From positions 1-64,000 of the forward strand of contig DEML01000096.1 in the NCBI GenBank assembly GCA_002359185.1: 64,000 nt of DNA, given 5' to 3'. The notes below the pieces were generated by a model. The model was not told the origin of the DNA and did not search any database. It saw only the letters and a program-made list of their open reading frames with translations. This DNA comes from Planctomycetaceae bacterium UBA2671 (GTDB taxonomy: Bacteria; Planctomycetota; Planctomycetia; Planctomycetales; Planctomycetaceae). Both the position numbers and the translations under genes were made by a program. Of this stretch, positions 9,101-17,511 are shown one piece after another (position 1 is the stretch's first letter; each line of letters begins with the position of its first letter).

Positions 9101-9218
9101 TGCCCAACGGTTGCCTAATTTCATTGCCTTGAATTTTGTCGATCAGCCTGAGATTTTGGGACCTCTCTCGGCCGTCGCTCAAGTCAACCAACTATTCCAG
9201 ACTCATAGCGCTCCTTAA
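6198..9218 (+). CDS. PQQ-like beta-propeller protein with C-terminal PI-PLC-X-like domain
   Basis: A 1006-residue multidomain protein. Residues 1-310 are beta-rich and unassigned. Residues about 312-672 contain PQQ/BamB-type propeller repeats (GDDQRNVYLVDATDGRV, TGYLYGFDIS, GADGKIHAFNFSDGTSLW). Residues about 680-1006 resemble the phosphatidylinositol-specific phospholipase C X domain: SHNAFS (H691), RALMLDLY, YDHEG (H741) and WLDANPNEVVTLLLEE. The two histidines match the catalytic pair of that superfamily. No signal peptide is evident at the ATG, which has only a weak GAGTAAG site upstream. It is divergent from the borosin-like operon and within the same putative island, so a link in function is possible but unproven. 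Substrate is unknown. Confidence 0.75.
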   Translation: MPSGYIVGYAGYENPNVAPSELEVSLVPPPVPQSGTTYQCVVKTSTGITLATVTATTAITYCSPIPVTSLVGTGLSIELSYSGSSSGSLPSITISYPAGNATQMGGSGLCIQWENIETSSAATAQDDATPNTYLASFDIISNEPLFYYLSQYDWISLPSTSALLPQQIYDNDSGIANFSTLFRLDSWGYTTQPQTIALPIPESMNVIQCAFAIKNVISDRRPELSQWLTVTFQFDVGGPVTHSLSGGLPVNVQPWSPQSFLANVPNGAQTCTITLAANPIPVSGEQAVPAGPIVAMDDLTISFQQQPTPLGAGVIAYGDDQRNVYLVDATDGRVTHQKSMMYGSLVAPPASAQGLLFYGESNPSGASLLHAINPNTGNDYWAAGTVSLAGSVDCTPAIAGNTLYIGVSTGYLYGFDISDVQSPQQSMSYNVMNLSSGTQKVVSATLLSVDQTEVYLVSDAGIYGVSIAGGTPTLLWKAMTASAFGSCSGQLQGNILTVSSGTAVYAFDVTSTPDADGELLILWEFAPGGNLSAPNAGLSSVVLVGDSQGILHILDIYTGNSVSQVDTGQSSGLIATSATYGNRAVFTANTSGQVFAYQIQANDGSWTDSQLWNPASLSQGSTLPPLIANQVIYIAGADGKIHAFNFSDGTSLWTQTPTGSPSSSPVLSYRPTAVFPQASTTYDQCCWLCSHNAFSASSSGWWFSQQNEGIVWQLEVNGVRALMLDLYLREVNGTSQVVYDHEGAGKFLHWRLNWELFSRSLREIKDWLDANPNEVVTLLLEERVRPSAPGSNLNQKYANTKQLLESAFQDAGLMTTTPGAGYVFWSDRENAAQNGQLAWNVASDGWPTLQWMVDSGHRLPVFSDRCYYPDPTITPSNQLPSATNLDDGFSWIYGYAVENHYDHRSVLDPYNASRRKESSELSDTSKKLFVLNYFENISSYFFPPSTTFTNNYFSLMTKIRGAYSSSGNAQRLPNFIALNFVDQPEILGPLSAVAQVNQLFQTHSAP

Positions 9219-9564
9219 ATCTCCGAAGTGGCAAATGTTGTTCTTGCGATAGATCCAGTGCATCATCCAGTCTTAATTTTGGGTAGACACGCGCCAATTT
9301 GGTGAATGCTTCGTCGGCTTGTAGTTGCCCATTGACGCCCCGCTGCTTCGCGGTAATGTGATCCGACCAAGCCACGATCTTGTCATTCAACTCGCCGATC
9401 CGACGACCGGCCAGGCACTGCCGTGTCATCACAATGAGTTCGCATTCTGCGACGTTGAGCCAAATACCGTGCCTGGGTGTGTAAGCCCATTCAATTCACT
9501 TCACTTTACTGCGGGCAACCGCCGGTTCGAAGACTTCGTAGAACGCACCCTTGGGGTATCCTGA
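9184..9564 (-). pseudogene. IS630-type transposase, C-terminal remnant
   Basis: The minus strand gives YPKGAFYEVFEPAVARSKVK, an in-frame TGA, then IEWAYTPRHGIWLNVAECEL and MTRQCLAGRRIGELN. This is the conserved C-terminal part of IS630-family transposases (the YTPKHGSWLNMAE region and the RRI segment). The N-terminal half is missing and one stop interrupts the rest, so it is inactive. Its 3' end runs into the end of the propeller/PI-PLC gene. It marks the right flank of the putative island. Confidence 0.75.
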
Positions 9565-9628
9565 TCCAGCAGATGATATGCCTGACCAGAGTGCCGCGAT
9601 TTGTCGATTTTTATAGGAGCAGTGACTC

Positions 9629-9919
9629 ATGAAATCCATTATTGAACTTCCTGGAGAAGAACGGGCATCGCTACTGGACCACCAGTGCCAAACTATAGAG
9701 AAATCAAGACTGACTCTTCCAGGGCCGGATTTTGTTTCCCGAGTCTGTACAAATTCCGATCGAAAAGCACGGGTGCTCAGAAGCTTGGAAACGCTCTTTG
9801 CTTATGGCCGCTTGAGTCAGACGGGATACCTGACGATTTTGCCGATGGATCAAGGATTTGAACACTCGGCTGATCATCAGCAAAAGTGCGCCGTAACAAA
9901 AAATAAGAATCCGCGTTGA
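9629..9919 (+). pseudogene. Truncated class I fructose-bisphosphate aldolase (DhnA/FbaB type)
   Basis: Only the first 80 or so residues of a roughly 300-residue enzyme are present. The stretch LETLFAYGRLSQTGYLTILPMDQGFEHSA matches the N-terminus of archaeal-type class I aldolases. After EHSA the similarity stops and the frame runs on to a chance stop. A good AGGAG site 9 bases before the ATG shows that this is the original gene start. The lysine Schiff-base region is absent, so no activity is expected. The break may mark where the neighbouring island was inserted or rearranged. Confidence 0.7.
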
Positions 9920-10120
9920 TGTTAGCGGGGTTGTTCATTCACTCTCCTGAGTGTTCTTGGAATTGTTGTCAGGCAATATCACATATTTGAATGCGAAGCA
10001 TAGAGTGCGATTTTACAATGGGCCTCGTCTGAACTCCTGGCGGCAGATGATTCACAGGTGAATGCAGACGTTCTTAGTTGCAACTGCTCTCCGCTTCACT
10101 CACATGATTCAGATGAACAC

Positions 10121-10152
10121 AAAAAAAGCCACCCGTGAAATGGGTGGCTTTT
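10121..10152 (-). terminator. Rho-independent terminator
   Basis: Stem AAAGCCACCC/GGGTGGCTTT with a short loop, followed on the minus strand by a run of T. It lies just downstream of the minus-strand gene ending at 10169. Confidence 0.85.
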
Positions 10153-10168
10153 AAATCTTCAAAATCTC

Positions 10169-11410
10169 TTACTTAGGCAATTGTGCATCATTATGATCGA
10201 CTTTGACATCGTAACGAACTGCGATTGAGGCCAGTGGAGTATTTCGATCGAAATACAGGGCGGTTGGTTTTTTGCTGTCACCTGCAGTATCTCCTTTTTT
10301 CATCCCGCCATCCTGAGTAGAGGATTTCTTCGTAAGTAAGTAACCGGGTTTTTCCTCTGGTACCTGCCAGGCTGGGTAGAACAAAACTGTAACCAGGCCG
10401 ATATTATTACGAGGTCGCTTCAGTTTGACGGCTTCGCTGTTTTCAACATCGGTTACAAGAAACTCATAGACTTCCTGATCGGTTTTGTGCCAGCCTTTCA
10501 CAAGTAGCGATCCACCTTTGCCTGTCTGGTAATTCGGCTTGTTGACCAGGAATAGTTTGTTGATTTTGTAGCCAGGAATTTCTGAGTATTCGAAGACAGA
10601 GATGCCATCAATGGATACATCAACCACGACATCGTGAGCGGATTTATTGTTAACACGGATACCGATCACATCACCAAAGTTGTAGTCGACAAAGGGCTTG
10701 CCTTTGTGAAGGTACGATTTCTTCTCGACGAACTCTCCATATTCATTTTTGACCAGCAGTTCGACTGAAAAATCGCTGCCACTTTCAGGCGAGACACTTG
10801 CATTGTCGACCACAACTGTAGAAAGCTGATAATCATCGACAGAATTTTGATCCTGATAGGACTTGGCGATTTCCTTGTTGACGTATTCCTCACGTTTTTG
10901 CGACGCATTCACGCCCTCTTTGAGAGCTTCCTGTTCGATGCGACTATCTTTAAGATACTTGGTTACATCAACATTGGTGCCGGTTCCTTTGAGGGTGTCG
11001 GATTTATCATCAATGACGAGATCGACATCCTGAGTGACGGGAATCGTTGTGATCGGTTCGAAGTTTCTGCTGAGCAAGGTTGAGACGACGCGGATTTTCA
11101 AGTCGTCCCCTGCGATTGCGATACAACGGCCTTCAAGCGTCATGCCATCTTTTGTGTCGAAGCCTTTGGCTTCTATCAGAACTTTAAGAATACGTTGAAT
11201 TTCAGGACCGCTACCACCGTAATAGTTTCCGATCATGACAGAGGTTTCATCCTTCTGTTCCAGATAACTGCAAACGGTATCGGCGATGACCTGGCAGGCG
11301 TCCTTAAGGGACATCCCGGCTTGAGCCGTCGAAGATGCGTTTAGTGCAACTCCAGTAATAATCAATCCGAGAAACACTTTGTTTCTAATGGTCGCGAGAA
11401 GTGAGAACAT
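10169..11410 (-). CDS. Secreted planctomycete protein of unknown function
   Basis: A 413-residue protein with an N-terminal signal peptide (hydrophobic segment to about residue 31, ending STAQAG). The N-terminal third mixes helix and strand (SLKDACQVIADTVCSYLEQ, GRCIAIAGDDLKIRVVSTLL). Residues about 215-345 form a beta-sandwich-like segment (VELLVKNEYGEFVEKKSY, VVVDVSIDGISVFEYSE, LLVKGWHKTD) of a type I associate with planctomycete secreted proteins, without an assigned role. It follows the cytochrome c gene at 11492-13291 by 81 bp on the same strand and ends at a strong terminator, so the two are probably one transcript. No catalytic motif is seen. Confidence 0.7.
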   Translation of the reverse strand: MFSLLATIRNKVFLGLIITGVALNASSTAQAGMSLKDACQVIADTVCSYLEQKDETSVMIGNYYGGSGPEIQRILKVLIEAKGFDTKDGMTLEGRCIAIAGDDLKIRVVSTLLSRNFEPITTIPVTQDVDLVIDDKSDTLKGTGTNVDVTKYLKDSRIEQEALKEGVNASQKREEYVNKEIAKSYQDQNSVDDYQLSTVVVDNASVSPESGSDFSVELLVKNEYGEFVEKKSYLHKGKPFVDYNFGDVIGIRVNNKSAHDVVVDVSIDGISVFEYSEIPGYKINKLFLVNKPNYQTGKGGSLLVKGWHKTDQEVYEFLVTDVENSEAVKLKRPRNNIGLVTVLFYPAWQVPEEKPGYLLTKKSSTQDGGMKKGDTAGDSKKPTALYFDRNTPLASIAVRYDVKVDHNDAQLPK

Positions 11411-11491
11411 GATGTTAAGCCCTTATTGTTTGTTATAAAAGTTTGTCTGTTGATAGAACGAATGAATTCTGACTTTCTTCCTCTGAATAAC

Positions 11492-13291
11492 TTAATATTT
11501 CAGAGTTCCTTTTCGAAGAATCGGCTGGCCGAGGCCCAGCACCTCGCAGGCTTCCTGGTAAACCGAGGTGCCGCCAACTATTGAATCCCACATCGCACGT
11601 TTGTAAACCAGGTCGGCTGGTCGATCGGCAAATTCTGGTCGCAGGAGTCCTAATCCCAGGTCGATCAAGTCATCATCATTCAGATTGATTTTCGAAGAGT
11701 TTTCATAGCCAAGTTCACAGGCAATGTCTTCAACCGTCATGTTTTTGTCGTATTGTCGAGCGACCAGTGAAATCGGTTCCGGGAAGGATTCAATCGCTTT
11801 CTCCTTATCTTCACCAACCTGCAGGAATGGTCCGATGGTTTCAACGAGCAGGAGCAAATGATCGCGACGATCTCGCTCCAGAACTTTCTGTATCGCATCG
11901 ACATCATAAATTTCATCGATTAATTCGCGAGCTTTGGCGTGACGAACGGCATGCGAAAAGCTGATCACATCGTCGAATCTCTTGGTGCCGTGTTTGTGAC
12001 AGGTAATGCAGGAGAGTCCATTAACAATTTCTGTTGTTCCGGAAACCCTGGCACCATCGGCAACAATGGAGGTTGGTCCGACATCGATTCTCTTGCCTTT
12101 GTCATCCGTCAGCATGTAGGCTTGAAGTCCGTTGGGAAGTCGATAAATAATTTCGCCACCATCATGAGTGAAGCAAAATCGGTTAATGGTTTCGTCGCCA
12201 TGATCCGGCCCCAAAGGATAGCGCGCAATGTTTCCTTTTCCCGATTCGATCTGGAAGTCATAACTAATCCAGTAGGATCCGTAGTTGGAACGATGACGAT
12301 CCATAATTCGGTTCTGGCTGGAAATTCCACTCACAAGCACCCCACCGCGAATGACCTCTCCCTTTTTCAAATCCTGAAAGCGATTGACGCCAAGACGAGC
12401 TTCCAACTCCTCAACATATTCAGGAATGTCGAGGAACATATGGTACAAGGGCGGACGAATTGCCTTGGCAACGAACCAGTCGGCTCGGATATCGGTGAAG
12501 TAATCGAAATAGCCATCCAGGTTTCGTTCGATGTCCTCAAATAGTTCGTATTCAGCTTTGTTTCGGGTATTCGGCATCAATCCATAGGGATAATGATCGA
12601 GCATTTGGGACCATTTATGAGCTGTCCAGCGATAGTCGTCCAGGTCGATGCGATAAACTGTATTGTATTTGTCGATCGCTTTAGGCAGGACAATGACATC
12701 GGAAAGACTGATGCTGTTAAGAGCTTTGGATAAAGCTGCCCGGTGCAAGCGTAAATCGTATTCAGAGATTTCCGGGTTGTTATGCAGATGAACTAAAGAA
12801 AGATATTTGGTAGTCGCTTTATCCCGACTGTCGAGATCATCCGTGTCTTCTTCAATCCACTGTAATACTTGTAATCGGGAAATATGATCTCGATCGGCTC
12901 CAGACTCTGGAATAGGAGCCCCTGCCAGAATCCAGTTCCGCAAGGTTTCTTTTTCCTCAGCGGTCAGTGGAACAGGAGTCACATAATCGTCCGGGGAAAC
13001 CGGCATGTTGTCCTCTTTAATCACTTCCCAGATTTTGGAAGCGATTGGATCTCCTGATGTAATGAAGGGTTTACCAGTCCGATTGGCAAACAGAACATCG
13101 CGATCGAGGATGCGTAATCCTGAGTAGGTTTCTTCTCCACCGTGACAGCTGTAGCACTTCGCTTTAAGGATGCCGAAGGCCTGATTTGCCAGAACCTGAG
13201 GATTTTCATCAGCTGTGGCTACTGATCCGATCAAGGTGGATGTGATCATCGCTGAAAGAAAAAGAGATGTGAAAAACCGATAACTGTCCAT
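11492..13291 (-). CDS. Exported cytochrome c (PSCyt1-type) protein
   Basis: A 599-residue protein with a signal peptide (hydrophobic residues about 5-24, ATA cut region). There are two heme c motifs: CYSCH at 46-50, in the context LKAKCYSCHGGEETYSGLRI typical of planctomycete PSCyt1 domains, and CITCH at 428-432. The sequence between them has no domain I recognise. I start at 13291 rather than at an upstream in-frame codon (13351), because the hydrophobic signal begins just after this ATG. It is likely a periplasmic electron-transfer protein; the partner oxidase or dehydrogenase is not encoded nearby. It is probably cotranscribed with 10169-11410. Confidence 0.8.
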   Translation of the reverse strand: MDSYRFFTSLFLSAMITSTLIGSVATADENPQVLANQAFGILKAKCYSCHGGEETYSGLRILDRDVLFANRTGKPFITSGDPIASKIWEVIKEDNMPVSPDDYVTPVPLTAEEKETLRNWILAGAPIPESGADRDHISRLQVLQWIEEDTDDLDSRDKATTKYLSLVHLHNNPEISEYDLRLHRAALSKALNSISLSDVIVLPKAIDKYNTVYRIDLDDYRWTAHKWSQMLDHYPYGLMPNTRNKAEYELFEDIERNLDGYFDYFTDIRADWFVAKAIRPPLYHMFLDIPEYVEELEARLGVNRFQDLKKGEVIRGGVLVSGISSQNRIMDRHRSNYGSYWISYDFQIESGKGNIARYPLGPDHGDETINRFCFTHDGGEIIYRLPNGLQAYMLTDDKGKRIDVGPTSIVADGARVSGTTEIVNGLSCITCHKHGTKRFDDVISFSHAVRHAKARELIDEIYDVDAIQKVLERDRRDHLLLLVETIGPFLQVGEDKEKAIESFPEPISLVARQYDKNMTVEDIACELGYENSSKINLNDDDLIDLGLGLLRPEFADRPADLVYKRAMWDSIVGGTSVYQEACEVLGLGQPILRKGTLKY

Positions 13292-13737
13292 CTTACTGAC
13301 CCTATATCTACTGAATATGTGTTTCGTGGCATGTTCACTGTACCAAAGCAATCAACCAAGTCTCAATTGCTACGTCAGGTTTATTGGGAAACGAACAACA
13401 ATTGATCATCTTCCCCCTGATTCTGAAATCGGATTTGAAAAATTGAAATTTTCGATAAGGCATGACTTACTGGTCAGTCGCAGAGCTTGCCAGGATTTCA
13501 AAAGTTGTAAATTTTACGATTATATCAGCGAGAATGGGAAAACCGTTTGCGATTCAAGAATGAACCTGGTTAACATCTAAACAGCTTTGTGACCGTACGA
13601 GTTCAGTTGAAAAAGAAAATGGAATTATTTTAATAAACTCGGGGAAGAATTTCTGGAGAACTGCGTTTCAATGATGTCTTCAACGACAAACGAAACAAAC
13701 ACAAAACCATTCTCCGAAAAATTGAAGGAAAGAACAG
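13292..13737. other. Intergenic region without a recognised gene
   Basis: About 445 bp between two divergently transcribed genes. It presumably contains both promoters. No conserved ORF, hairpin or repeat stands out. Confidence 0.4.
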
Positions 13738-14205
13738 ATGACACACACAATCAAAAACACAATGCTGCTTACGATGATCGCCCTGATGGCAGGTATTGCC
13801 GTCGAACAGAATGCTGAAGCATTCCAGGGATATCGCCAGTATTACGGTGGCTGGAGCTATAAACCACAACAACAGTACCATGTCCGCTCTTACTACTACA
13901 AACCAACCCCGAGCTATGTTGGGTATCGCTACCATTACTGCGTACATTACCCCTCACGACCACGCTACGTATACTACTACAACCCCTATTCACGCTCTTA
14001 CTGGGGACGCTTCGATCTCGAAGGCAAAGATGGAGCTCACTACTCTTTGCTGAAGAATGAAGATCGCAAAGAAAATCTGGAAGACATTCCAGAAGAAGCA
14101 TTCCCTGCCCCTAGCAAGATGCCTCAGATTCCTGAAGCAGAAGATGACATTCAGATTGAAGTGATGCCAAAAGATCTGCCAACTGCTACTGATACTCCTC
14201 AGTAG
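13738..14205 (+). CDS. Small secreted Tyr-rich protein
   Basis: A 155-residue protein with a clear signal peptide (TMLLTMIALMAGIAVEQNAEA). Residues 30-85 are very rich in Tyr (YRQYYGGWSYKPQQQYHVRS and similar). The C-terminal 70 residues are acidic and Pro-rich. AAGGAAAG precedes the ATG by a suitable distance and a strong terminator follows. It resembles small surface or matrix-like proteins common in planctomycetes, but no named family was recognised. Confidence 0.75.
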   Translation: MTHTIKNTMLLTMIALMAGIAVEQNAEAFQGYRQYYGGWSYKPQQQYHVRSYYYKPTPSYVGYRYHYCVHYPSRPRYVYYYNPYSRSYWGRFDLEGKDGAHYSLLKNEDRKENLEDIPEEAFPAPSKMPQIPEAEDDIQIEVMPKDLPTATDTPQ

Positions 14206-14227
14206 TTTTTAATGCCTGAAACAAGTA

Positions 14228-14263
14228 AAGCCGTCGATGCAGTTATTGCATCGACGGCTTTTT
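14228..14263 (+). terminator. Rho-independent terminator
   Basis: A perfect 13-bp stem (AAGCCGTCGATGC/GCATCGACGGCTT) with a 7-base loop and a T run, 23 bp after the stop of the Tyr-rich protein gene. Confidence 0.9.
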
Positions 14264-14304
14264 CTATGGATTCTGCAGAAATGACTTCAAGCAGCTTCAG
14301 TTTT

Positions 14305-14405
14305 GTAGGTTGGGATAGCGGAACGCGTAACCCAACGCCTTGAGATTCATTTCTTCTGCATGAAGAATCAACCCGTGTTGGATTACGCTTTTCCAACCCA
14401 ACCTA
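14305..14405. repeat. Dispersed GTAGGTTGGG-type inverted repeat
   Basis: The left arm carries GTAGGTTGGG followed by GTAACCCAAC; the right arm carries CCAACCCAACCTAC, so the unit is a long imperfect inverted repeat. Related copies lie at 27390-27482 and 44334-44376. It is non-coding. Confidence 0.75.
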
Positions 14406-14578
14406 CATTTGCTGATTAGTTTTGATGATCGCGTCACTCTAACTCAATCCACATAACAAAATAATGAGAACCGCAGATGAACCCAGCGCGGCATAGCCGC
14501 AACCAATCACCAAATACTGAAGAAATGAACCGCCAAGACGCCAAGGGGAACAAGAAGATCTTTCATAAGAATAATTTT

Positions 14579-14705
14579 ATGAACCACGAAGGCACGAAGA
14601 CACAAAGAGATTGAAAAATCTTGAAAATCAATAAAAAACCGCCTGATGAATTTGAGGCAATTTTGTTACAGAACTCTTCGTGCCTTTGTGTCTTCGTGGT
14701 AAAAA
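14579..14705. repeat. Short inverted-repeat element (ACCACGAAGGCACGAAG family)
   Basis: The left end reads GAACCACGAAGGCACGAAG and the right end CTTTGTGTCTTCGTGGT, facing each other about 90 bp apart. There is no coding capacity. Just left of it (from about 14526) and at about 17286 is another shared string, AACCGCCAAGACGCCAAG. These resemble the short elements often found around GxxExxY genes. Confidence 0.65.
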
Positions 14706-14889
14706 CAACCTGATCAACAAGATCCTGTTTTGATGTCACCCTCGCCCAAGCGAAAAGCAAAAGAAAGCAAGGCCGCAAAAGATTACCACTCTTCTAGCTG
14801 CAAAACACCAAATGCATGAACACTCAGTAAACAAGCCGCCTGGAAATTTGCGCAAGCGAGAAAACTTTGTCGCGTTAGTAGCACAGAAT

Positions 14890-14942
14890 AACGCAGATGC
14901 AAAATATCTGCGTTCATCCGCGTTCATCTGCGGTTCAATTCG
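14890..14942. repeat. Inverted-repeat remnant (CGCAGAT/ATCTGCG type)
   Basis: The string contains ACGCAGATGCAAAATATCTGCGT and then ATCCGCGTTCATCTGCGGTTC. This is the usual end sequence of GxxExxY-associated repeats in many genomes, here without a GxxExxY gene. The 14266-14983 gap as a whole holds only such repeats and no gene. Confidence 0.55.
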
Positions 14943-14983
14943 TAAATTGAGGTTACCGTTCATGCAGACCAGAAAGTAAGCCC

Positions 14984-16999
14984 TCAATTACTCGGCATCT
15001 GACTCATCGCTCTCAAAGAGTTTCCTTGTGGTTGTGCATAGATGACATTGCTTTGAGTGCGTTGACGATTCGGGTACAGATAAGCATTGTACTGGAAAAT
15101 CAACTCCGCATCGAAAAGGCGAACGCCGGAAGCCTGTTGCACAAGAGGAACCGCAGCGGCTACTGTCATTGTGCCTCCATCACCCCAGTCAGCTTGAAGA
15201 CCAGAGGTAACATTCAAAGAACGCAGGCGTCGATTGTTATTGCTGCTGGCAAAGAAGCGATCGGTGGTCAAATCAACGGGATCTCCGTTGGCATTTATTC
15301 CATTGAGATCCTCGATATCATACCCACCTGCCAGAAATTCAGGATCCGAGAGCAGATCGGGATTACCTGCATTGTCTGGATCGATCAGAGCAGTAGTACC
15401 GTGCAATTCGAAGATTCCTGCGAGTCCTTTGAAGCGTGTGCCTTCGACCTGACGGTGTTGAATGCCGTTGACATACATCGATTGAGGATTGACCAGATCC
15501 GGCTTGCGGAAGAACCAGTACATCATCTGGAAGTCAATCTTAGCCGTGTCCTGCTGTTTGATTTTCGCTGTGGTTCCTGTGGGTTGCGTCAATGTATTTT
15601 CACTGGCAACGAGATCCAACTGGAAATACAACTGCGTAAACAACCGGCGATTCATCTGTTGAGAAAATGCCAGGAATGGCGTGAACAGCACAGAATCGTT
15701 GCGGACAGTGATGTCGTTGCCTGGAAGGCGAATTAGACGACCAGTAGAACCACCTGGGACCAGAAAATCACTGGGAGCAACGACATAATTTGGAGGTGCG
15801 AATCCCTGATTTGCGATCGCTGTTGCGTCAGCAACATTATTCTGATCGGGAATCAGAATGTCGGAATCACGAATTCGGAAATCTGGTCCAGTCGGAATTG
15901 TCAGACCGAATCCGCCCGACATGACAAACGTTTCTGTATAGTCTTTCATAATCAAAGACTTGAGTAACACGGAAGCATTTCCCATTTGAGTTTGATAACC
16001 ATTCAAACTCTGCAGGTTATCGACCCGGGCGTCCAGATCTTGATTTGGTGCAGACAGAATCGGAATTCGCACTTCAAAGGAAGCTCGTTCGTTAGCAAAT
16101 GTCTTTTCGTAACCCAGATAGAAAATATCCAAGTTGGCAGAATCAAATCCATCAGCTACAAGGCTGTCGGAGTCAAGAAAAGCACGAGGATCAAATACGG
16201 GAACATTCACTCCTGTATTTTGGTATTTATCGAAAAAGAAGTTATCTAAAGCTTGAGCTAATAAGGGATCTGACCCCATTGCAGCTGCATCGAAAGCAGC
16301 AAACTGATCTCGAGTAATCGTATTGATCAGAATGCTATCTGCTACCAGTCCTGGACCTGGCCCATCAAGAGACCCAAAGAATAAGAGGTCATTCCCAACG
16401 ACACCCGCTTGCGCAGAAAACGCATTACGGTAGTGATGATAGTTCAAATAAACCCGGTCCGTTGGAATCGGATTTGTGTTCTGACTGAAATCCAGTCGGA
16501 CAATCCCCTGCTGAGGCAAAGTGACGTTGTTGAATCCGTTCGTATAAAAGAACGGCGCTTCGCGGTAATCCCCAATCATGTTCGGACGAGCAGACGATTG
16601 TCCGCCGGCACTGTAGGATGCCTGCTGATTGGTGTTCTGATTAAAATTTTGAGCGTTGTTCTGGTTGGTATTATTCTGTGAATTATCGGTGTCTCGATCC
16701 TGACTGCTCTGAGCATTGGCGTCATCGCCTGTGTTATCGCTGGATTTGTCATCCGTTGATTTCTGAGTTGCAGTTGCCGGATACTGGGGCCAATACTGAG
16801 GATACGGACCTCCAAATTGGCCAGGCGGAATGAAATCCGGATATTGTCCCGGACTGTATTGTCCAGGATTTTGAAACAGTGGGTGCACAGGCGGGCATGG
16901 ATAGCTGGGCTCTGGCTGCATTTGCCCCAATGCGGGACTGATCGCCGAAGCGAGCATAATTGTCATTACGCTCGACATTTTTTGCACAGAGTAACGCAT
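14984..16999 (-). CDS. Putative outer-membrane beta-barrel protein
   Basis: A 671-residue exported protein. The signal peptide covers about residues 1-26 (MTIMLASAISPALGQ). A Pro/Gly/Tyr/Gln-rich linker and an Asn/Gln/Asp-rich low-complexity region follow to about residue 135. The remaining 530 residues have the alternating polar/hydrophobic, aromatic-capped strands expected of a beta barrel (YRNAFSAQAGVVGNDLLFFG, ASFEVRIPILSA, RLFTQLYFQLDLVAS). I start at 16999 because GGGGGAG precedes that ATG and the signal peptide follows directly. No named family was recognised, so the barrel call is inference from sequence pattern. Confidence 0.65.
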   Translation of the reverse strand: MRYSVQKMSSVMTIMLASAISPALGQMQPEPSYPCPPVHPLFQNPGQYSPGQYPDFIPPGQFGGPYPQYWPQYPATATQKSTDDKSSDNTGDDANAQSSQDRDTDNSQNNTNQNNAQNFNQNTNQQASYSAGGQSSARPNMIGDYREAPFFYTNGFNNVTLPQQGIVRLDFSQNTNPIPTDRVYLNYHHYRNAFSAQAGVVGNDLLFFGSLDGPGPGLVADSILINTITRDQFAAFDAAAMGSDPLLAQALDNFFFDKYQNTGVNVPVFDPRAFLDSDSLVADGFDSANLDIFYLGYEKTFANERASFEVRIPILSAPNQDLDARVDNLQSLNGYQTQMGNASVLLKSLIMKDYTETFVMSGGFGLTIPTGPDFRIRDSDILIPDQNNVADATAIANQGFAPPNYVVAPSDFLVPGGSTGRLIRLPGNDITVRNDSVLFTPFLAFSQQMNRRLFTQLYFQLDLVASENTLTQPTGTTAKIKQQDTAKIDFQMMYWFFRKPDLVNPQSMYVNGIQHRQVEGTRFKGLAGIFELHGTTALIDPDNAGNPDLLSDPEFLAGGYDIEDLNGINANGDPVDLTTDRFFASSNNNRRLRSLNVTSGLQADWGDGGTMTVAAAVPLVQQASGVRLFDAELIFQYNAYLYPNRQRTQSNVIYAQPQGNSLRAMSQMPSN

Positions 17000-17511
17000 G
17001 TATTCGACTCCCCCGCCCCTGATCAACATTCCGAGTGGCCTCGAGATAGTTCGTCTTGAGTCAATCACAGGAGTAAATGCCCCCGTTGATTGAATGTCGT
17101 TCACGCAACGTCAACGACAGCGGAATCGCGCTGAACAATCCCACCAATCGTTATTTCGACATCTGCCAGAATAATCTGTATAGCAATTGCGATGATCTTA
17201 AAACGTAAAACCGATGTGGTCGTTATTAACGGCAAATATTTCCCATATTACCCATTTCGACATCTGTTATTCAGTTCAAAATTGAACCGCCAAGACGCCA
17301 AGTTGAGGAGAATGTGAAACTGGCGACTGTTTAGTGAAAATGCTTTTCCTTTGAGCAATTTGCGATGGGGACATGAATTCCAAAATTATTCGGAAGAATT
17401 GCCAGGGTCATGCGTTTCTTATTTTGATCTTTCACTCAAATGAAAATTTTCAAGACAGAAGAGGAGAGATCACTAAAGCAAAACTGTGAATAAATAAGGA
17501 AATCGCTGGAA
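17000..17511. other. Divergent intergenic region
   Basis: About 510 bp between the putative barrel gene and the sigma-factor gene. It holds one copy of the AACCGCCAAGACGCCAAG string near 17286. No gene or clear regulatory motif was found. Confidence 0.4.

Noticed and set aside
9325..9564. Plus-strand 79-residue ORF
   Set aside because: The minus strand here encodes recognisable IS630 transposase sequence.
14563..14987. Two minus-strand ORFs of 71 and 83 residues
   Set aside because: They are made of dispersed inverted-repeat sequence and show no conserved protein features.
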